A stretch of DNA of 64,000 nt from G965267185 sp965267185 (GTDB lineage Bacteria; Pseudomonadota; Alphaproteobacteria; UBA6615): positions 2,790,001-2,854,000 of the forward strand of contig OZ253937.1 in the NCBI GenBank assembly GCA_965267185.1. The letters are read 5' to 3'. This document shows, piece after piece, positions 59,644 to 64,000 of this stretch (positions are counted from its first letter, which is position 1; each line of letters starts with the position of its first letter). A model generated the notes under the pieces. That model had not been told where the DNA came from and made no database searches. It worked only from the letters and a program-made list of their open reading frames with translations. The position numbers and the translations under genes were made by a program.

Positions 59644-60883
59644 TCGTATTCATCACACCGTAAAGCTGATCGAACTGGCGCTTGAACCCCTCATAATCGA
59701 GGTCGGCGCGTTTTTCCTGAATTGCGGTGTGGATCGCCGCCAAGTCCCGCTCGCCGTCGCACAGCGCGGCAATCGCGCGGGCGAGCGGCGGCACCTGCAT
59801 ATCGAGCTTGTGTCCCTCCATCGACACGGTGATCACGCCGCCCGCCGGCATCTGCTTCGCCACTTCGTCGACCGTTAATCCGACCAGGGTTGGGACCACC
59901 GCCGGCGTCCGTGGTAGAGGCGGCGCCACCGGGTTGTCTGCCCGAACGGCATAAAATGTATGCTTCTTGATGTTGCCCAGGTAGAGCTCGGCGAAGGCCG
60001 CTTGCTCGGCCGGACCGAGCCCGGCGAGCCGTTTCTTGAGCTGCGGGTCGCGCACCAACTTCATCGGATCGTAACGGTAGGGCTCAATGAAGGTAACCAG
60101 CCGCAGATTGGCACCGCTGATGAAGTCGAGAACTTCGGGAACTCGATAGGCGCGATCGCGCGCATGCAGGAACAGATCGTAGATGCCGGGATCGCCGCCT
60201 TCCTTGTGGTCGCGGACGAGGCCGTTGCGGTTTAGCCATGCGGTCGGCGGCAAGTTTTCAACCAACTGTCGGGTCAGCGCGACGCGGGCATGATCGTCGG
60301 CAGACCCCGGCGGAGCGATGGCGCGCATCATCTCCTGCACATCGTAGATACCGATGCGGCCAAGCGCGCCGTAAACCATGACGCCGATCCCGCCATCCGG
60401 CGCGAGAACACCCGCGAGCGCCGCAAGCCCGGCATCGGGATCTTCCAAATGGTGCAGCACGCCGCAGCAATCGATGTAGTCCCACGGCCCCGGCGCAATC
60501 TCGGTAACATCGAGCAAAGATCCGAGAACAAAACGCATGTTCTCGAGCTCGCGCACCCGCGCCCGCTCCCGTGCGACTGCCTGGCTGGCCTCGCTCTGAT
60601 CCAGATGAACCACCTCGCCGGGGATTCCAAAATCCGCCATTTGCTGCGCCAGCAAAATTGCCGCATCGCCGGTGCCGCCACCCGCAACCAGCGCCGACAG
60701 CGGCTTGGAGAAATCGCGGCGGCCGCCGAACACATAGTGGTTGAGCTCAGCCAGGTTGCTCGGCGACCCGGTAATCAAGCGGCTTTTTTCATCCGCCGGA
60801 TTACGCTCCGGATAGGGATAGGCTTCGTATTGCGATTGCACCAACTGGTCGCGGCGGCTGGTGTCGGCTCCACTATCGGTCAT
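59609..60883 (-). CDS. Class I SAM-dependent methyltransferase with long C-terminal extension
   Basis: Residues 1-215 of 424 contain the methyltransferase core: ALVAGGGTGDAAILLAQQ (motif I), VVHLDQSEASQAVARERAR and YIDCCGVLHHLEDPDAG. The QSQYEAYPYPERNP start is typical of a group annotated as methyltransferase-like proteins in Rhodospirillales. The last 120 residues (after VGLTVDEVAKQM) do not match a domain I recognise. ATG 60883 lies eight bases after the oxidoreductase stop; the frame is open further upstream to 61084, but that overlaps the oxidoreductase gene. Confidence 0.85.
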   Translation of the reverse strand: MTDSGADTSRRDQLVQSQYEAYPYPERNPADEKSRLITGSPSNLAELNHYVFGGRRDFSKPLSALVAGGGTGDAAILLAQQMADFGIPGEVVHLDQSEASQAVARERARVRELENMRFVLGSLLDVTEIAPGPWDYIDCCGVLHHLEDPDAGLAALAGVLAPDGGIGVMVYGALGRIGIYDVQEMMRAIAPPGSADDHARVALTRQLVENLPPTAWLNRNGLVRDHKEGGDPGIYDLFLHARDRAYRVPEVLDFISGANLRLVTFIEPYRYDPMKLVRDPQLKKRLAGLGPAEQAAFAELYLGNIKKHTFYAVRADNPVAPPLPRTPAVVPTLVGLTVDEVAKQMPAGGVITVSMEGHKLDMQVPPLARAIAALCDGERDLAAIHTAIQEKRADLDYEGFKRQFDQLYGVMNTINRMVLRLPVS

Positions 60884-60891
60884 GGGCAGCG

Positions 60892-61872
60892 TCAACCGTC
60901 GATATTGATTACAAGGCGGCCAGTAGCCTTGCGGCTCTCCAGAACGCCCAGCGCTTCCGGCGCTTGAGCGAGCGGAAACACCTGGGACACATGGGGTTTC
61001 AAACGGTCTTCGGCGTACCATTTGGCTAATTCGTCGAACGACGCCCGGTAGGTTTCCGGTTCCTTTTTCTTGTACGCACCCCAATAAACACCGATCACGC
61101 TGATATTCTTGACCAGCAGATAGTTGGCCGGAAACTGGGGCACCTCACCTGCGGCGAAACCGATGACCAGCAGGCGGCCTGACCAAGCGAGCGACCGCAT
61201 CGCCGCTTTCGACGCTTCGCCGCCAACCGGATCGTAGACCACATCGACGCCGCGCCCATCGGTGAGCTTACGCACGCTCGCGCGCAAGTCCTCGTCGACA
61301 TAGTTGATCAGGTGATCGGCGCCATGAACCTGTGCGAGATCGAGTTTTTCAGGCGACGATGCCGCGGCAATAACGGTGGCGCCCAGCGCCTTGCCGCACT
61401 CCACCGCCGTCAGACCGACACCGCCGCCCGCGCCGAGCACCAAAAGCGTCTCACCCGGTTTCAACGCACCGCGCTCGGTGAGCGCCAAGTGCGAGGTTCC
61501 ATAGGCAACCGGAAACGCCGCCGCGGTGATGAAATCCATACCCTCGGGAATGGGAAAGACATCGCTGGCCGCCGCAACCACTTCTTCGGCGAAGGCGCCG
61601 ACCCCGGGAATGACCATAACCCGGTCACCTGGCGCTACGTTCGTCACATCTTCGCCAACGGACAAAACCTCGCCGGCCCCTTCGAGACCGGGAGAGAACG
61701 GCAGCGGCGGTTTTTCCTGGTATTGGCCGCGAACCAATACGATGTCGGCGAAGTTGACCCCGGCAGCGCGCATGCGGAGCGTCACCTGGCCGGGTCCGGC
61801 CACCGGCGCGGCGACATCGCCCAGCGTTAAATCAGCTGGTTCGCCCCAGTCATTACACAAAACCGCCCGCAT
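60892..61872 (-). CDS. NADPH:quinone oxidoreductase (zinc-independent MDR family)
   Basis: The 326-residue medium-chain reductase has GxGGVG motif VLGAGGGVGLTAVECGKALG in the Rossmann domain, PGLEGAGEVLSVGEDV, and a final EALGVLESRKATGRLVINI. No zinc-binding cysteines are present. It would reduce quinones or enones with NADPH. The following gene on the same strand is the methyltransferase, eight bases away. Confidence 0.92.
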   Translation of the reverse strand: MRAVLCNDWGEPADLTLGDVAAPVAGPGQVTLRMRAAGVNFADIVLVRGQYQEKPPLPFSPGLEGAGEVLSVGEDVTNVAPGDRVMVIPGVGAFAEEVVAAASDVFPIPEGMDFITAAAFPVAYGTSHLALTERGALKPGETLLVLGAGGGVGLTAVECGKALGATVIAAASSPEKLDLAQVHGADHLINYVDEDLRASVRKLTDGRGVDVVYDPVGGEASKAAMRSLAWSGRLLVIGFAAGEVPQFPANYLLVKNISVIGVYWGAYKKKEPETYRASFDELAKWYAEDRLKPHVSQVFPLAQAPEALGVLESRKATGRLVINIDG

Positions 61873-61950
61873 CCGCTCTACCCTTTGCCACCTTGAAAGC
61901 CGCTCTCACCTTGCCTCGTGACCGCCGCCCGTGCAAGTTTGCCGCCCATC

Positions 61951-62496
61951 ATGACCAACACACGCGGCTATTTCGGCATCGGCGTCGAGGGCATCTCGAA
62001 ATCGATGAATGTGGGCTCGATCATGCGCTCAGCGCATGCGTTCGGCGCCAGTTTTGTCTTCACCGTCGGCGCGGTCTACCGGGAAAGCGAAGGCGGCAAA
62101 TCGGACACCTCCGACGCACCCGAGCACTTGCCGCTTTACGAGTTCGACGATGTCGGCAGCTTTCGCTTACCCAAAAGCTGCGCGCTGGTGGGCATCGAAC
62201 TGCTCGACGAAGCCGCCAATTTGCCGAGTTTTCGCCATCCTAGCCGCTGCGCCTATGTGCTCGGTCCCGAGCGCGGCAGCTTGTCGCCTGAGTTGCTCGC
62301 TTTGTGCGATCACACCGTCAAGATTCCGACACGTTTCTGCGTCAATGTCGGCATCGCGGCGGCAATCGTGATGTACGACCGGACGCTAACGTTGGGCCGC
62401 TATGCGCCGCGCCCGGTGCGATCGGGTGGCCCCACCGAGGCTCTACCGGCGCACGAATTTGGTGAACCAGTGATCCGCCGCAAACGCCAGCGTTAA
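61951..62496 (+). CDS. TrmH-family (SpoU) RNA 2'-O-methyltransferase
   Basis: The 181-residue protein has the SPOUT motifs: SMNVGSIMRSAHAFGA (motif 1), VLGPERGSLSPELLALCD (motif 2) and VKIPTRFCVNVGIAAAIVMY (motif 3). It should methylate a ribose in tRNA or rRNA; the specific site is not known. ATG 61951 is at the usual N-terminus, but GTG 61918 is also possible. The basic C-terminal tail may bind RNA. Confidence 0.9.
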   Translation: MTNTRGYFGIGVEGISKSMNVGSIMRSAHAFGASFVFTVGAVYRESEGGKSDTSDAPEHLPLYEFDDVGSFRLPKSCALVGIELLDEAANLPSFRHPSRCAYVLGPERGSLSPELLALCDHTVKIPTRFCVNVGIAAAIVMYDRTLTLGRYAPRPVRSGGPTEALPAHEFGEPVIRRKRQR

Positions 62497-62591
62497 CAGC
62501 CGATTACCGTTTCTGAAATAGATACAATCACACACGATTGAATGGCCTGGCCCCTTTGCAAGACTCGCCCTGTTTTGATAGGACGGCAGCT

Positions 62592-63125
62592 ATGAATATG
62601 CGCAGTTTCCGACGTTCAGTATTGCTTATCGGAGCGGTCCTAGCGGCCACCGTAGCCATCGCCGAGACCCCGGTCCACGCCCAGGAGGCCAAGCTGATTG
62701 GCCGTTTCGGCGATTGGGAAGCCTATACCCGTGGCGGCTCGAACGACCGTTTTTGCTACATCGTCTCCAAGCCGAAAGAAGCCAGCCTGCGCTCGCGCCG
62801 GGGGGATATCTTCCTCTTAATCTGGCACCGGCCATCCAAAAAAGAGTTCGACGTCGTTCAGGTCGACGCTGGCTACTCGTTCAAGAAAGAGTCGGAGGTC
62901 GAAATCAAGGTCGGTGGCGAGGATTGGCAACTGTTCACCCGCGACGGCAACGCCTGGACCTATCGGGGCGATGACGATGCCAATATCGTCGCCGCCATGC
63001 GCAAAGGCGCCCGTTTGACGGTCAAAGGCACATCGAGCCGCAATAATCCGACGACCGACAGCTATTCGCTGAAAGGCGTTACCGCCGCTCACCGCGCCAT
63101 CAATAAGGCCTGCGGCCGCTCGTAG
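62592..63125 (+). CDS. IalB-like secreted protein (invasion associated locus B family)
   Basis: The 177-residue protein has a signal peptide (residues 1-32, ending AETPVHAQ). The mature part has the IalB-family pattern FGDWEAYTRGG, a Cys in RFCYIVSKPKE and a C-terminal Cys (NKACGRS) that could form a disulfide. The family is common in alphaproteobacteria, where members are periplasmic proteins of unclear role; the name from Bartonella should not be read as pathogenicity here. Confidence 0.88.
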   Translation: MNMRSFRRSVLLIGAVLAATVAIAETPVHAQEAKLIGRFGDWEAYTRGGSNDRFCYIVSKPKEASLRSRRGDIFLLIWHRPSKKEFDVVQVDAGYSFKKESEVEIKVGGEDWQLFTRDGNAWTYRGDDDANIVAAMRKGARLTVKGTSSRNNPTTDSYSLKGVTAAHRAINKACGRS

Positions 63126-63187
63126 AATTACCCGGTTATCGCTAATTCCGGTTGCTACCGCGCGCTTGGGGGCTTATCTCAAGCGCC

Positions 63188-64000
63188 ATGCCCCTGACTT
63201 CGGACATATTTGCGGCGCCTGACCCGGCGGCGGATGACCGCCCCAACTTGATCGGCATGAGCCGCGCCGATATGGCCGCGGCCTTCGCTAAAATGGGTGA
63301 GCCGCGGTTTCGCGCCGACCAGCTGTTCCAGTGGATCTACAATCGCGGCGTCACCGACTTCGACGCCATGACCAACATGGCGAAACCCTTGCGCGCGGCA
63401 CTCGCCGAGCGTTACTCGATCTCCCGGCCCGCCGTCTCGCGCGATCTCGATTCGTTCGACGGCACCCACAAGTGGCTGATCAAACTGGAAGACGGCAACG
63501 AAGTGGAAACCGTCCACATTCCCGAAGAAGACCGGGGCACCTTGTGCGTGTCGAGCCAGGTCGGCTGTACCTTGACCTGCAAATTCTGCCACACCGGAAC
63601 CCAGCGCTTGGTACGCAATCTGGGGCCAGCGGAAATCGTCGGCCAGATCATGCTGGCGCGCGATCATTTAGGCGAGTGGCCAACCGCCGAGCAGCGCACG
63701 ATCTACGAGCGCCAGCTCTCCAACATTGTCATGATGGGAATGGGCGAGCCGCTCTACAACTATGACAACGTGGCTGCCGCCTTAAAAATCGTCATGGACG
63801 GCGAGGGCATCGCTATCTCGCGCCGCCGCATCACGCTCTCAACGGCTGGTGTGGTGCCGATGATCCGGCGCTGCGGCGAGGAACTCGGTGTCGGCTTGGC
63901 GGTCTCCCTGCACGCAGTGCGCGACGATCTGCGCGACGAAATCGTGCCTCTCAACCGGAAATATCCTTTGACCGAACTGCTCGCGGCCTGCCGTGACTAT
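63188..64000 (+). CDS. rlmN: Dual-specificity rRNA/tRNA adenine-C2 methyltransferase RlmN, 3' end cut by window edge
   Basis: 271 codons of the reading frame are visible without a stop. The radical SAM motif C127TLTC131KFC134 binds the [4Fe-4S] cluster. MGMGEPLYNYDNV and GLAVSLHAVRDDLRDEIVPL match RlmN, which methylates A2503 of 23S rRNA and A37 of some tRNAs. The N-terminal HEAT-like DRPNLIGMSRADMAAAF and FRADQLFQWIY segment is normal. The conserved methyl-carrying Cys near the C-terminus lies beyond the window. Confidence 0.95.
   Translation, partial: MPLTSDIFAAPDPAADDRPNLIGMSRADMAAAFAKMGEPRFRADQLFQWIYNRGVTDFDAMTNMAKPLRAALAERYSISRPAVSRDLDSFDGTHKWLIKLEDGNEVETVHIPEEDRGTLCVSSQVGCTLTCKFCHTGTQRLVRNLGPAEIVGQIMLARDHLGEWPTAEQRTIYERQLSNIVMMGMGEPLYNYDNVAAALKIVMDGEGIAISRRRITLSTAGVVPMIRRCGEELGVGLAVSLHAVRDDLRDEIVPLNRKYPLTELLAACRDY

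Noticed and set aside
60884..61084. Upstream extension of the methyltransferase frame
   Set aside because: It overlaps the end of the quinone oxidoreductase gene, whose conserved C-terminus is clear. ATG 60883 gives the normal N-terminus.

Overview
The window reads as chromosomal DNA of a GC-rich alphaproteobacterium, most likely a Rhodospirillales-type organism. This rests on gene content and order: CarD, a 7Fe ferredoxin (FdxA), an S4-domain protein and a Suv3-like helicase in one run; a DUF1223 gene next to acnA and close to ccmA; a divergent LysR/DUF1127 pair; and several TRAP and EamA transporters. Genes are tightly packed on both strands with many 4-base ATGA, GTGA or TTGA overlaps. No phage, insertion sequence with a transposase, rRNA or CRISPR array is visible. 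One tRNA gene is present (Arg, anticodon CCT). The DM13-domain gene at the left edge and rlmN at the right edge are cut by the window.

Layout. 1-7730: DM13 protein, a luciferase-like oxidoreductase, an HPF-cold-shock fusion, a PQQ-type sugar dehydrogenase, a cytoplasmic NMT1-like binding protein followed by two tandem extradiol-dioxygenase-like VOC proteins, a LOG protein, and a 77-residue SelW-like selenoprotein whose in-frame TGA at 7542-7544 hides it from ordinary gene calling. 7749-13684: a minus-strand TRAP operon (dctP, dctQ, dctM), an IclR regulator and a cytoplasmic sulfatase. Its DctQ subunit carries a C-terminal double CDGSH iron-sulfur domain. 14006-20251: SDR, methyltransferase, MsbA-type ABC exporter, an iodothyronine-deiodinase-like protein with Cys in place of Sec, a PAS/LOV-like GGDEF protein and a GNAT enzyme. 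20296-28829: tRNA-Arg, folB and a pteridine-reductase-like SDR, proline iminopeptidase, a 284-bp element with inverted terminal repeats, nuclease, lipoprotein M48 protease, a PPP-type phosphatase relative without its metal ligands, CarD, FdxA, TerB-like and S4 proteins.

28834-38360: Suv3-like helicase, htpG behind a heat-shock-like promoter, DUF1223, acnA, LysR and DUF1127. 38713-46386: a complete cytochrome c maturation cluster, ccmABC, then a small class I cytochrome c gene, then ccmDEFGHI. 46536-50512: CBS protein, zincin, pterin-4a-carbinolamine dehydratase, and an overlapping DCC/DUF4166/DUF2269 operon. 50516-61872: acyl-chain and aromatic-type catabolic genes (SDR, DUF429, enol-lactonase-like hydrolase, flavin oxidoreductase), two divergent pairs of EamA exporters flanking a 3-oxoacid CoA-transferase, a methyltransferase and a quinone oxidoreductase. 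61951-64000: TrmH-family methyltransferase, an IalB-like secreted protein and rlmN.

The strongest unusual signals are the UGA-containing SelW gene with an 8-bp hairpin immediately after the TGA, the TRAP-DctQ/CDGSH fusion, the deiodinase-like Cys homologue, the inverted-repeat element at 22621-22904 and the degenerate phosphatase. No single large unknown system is evident. The novelty is concentrated in redox proteins and domain fusions.
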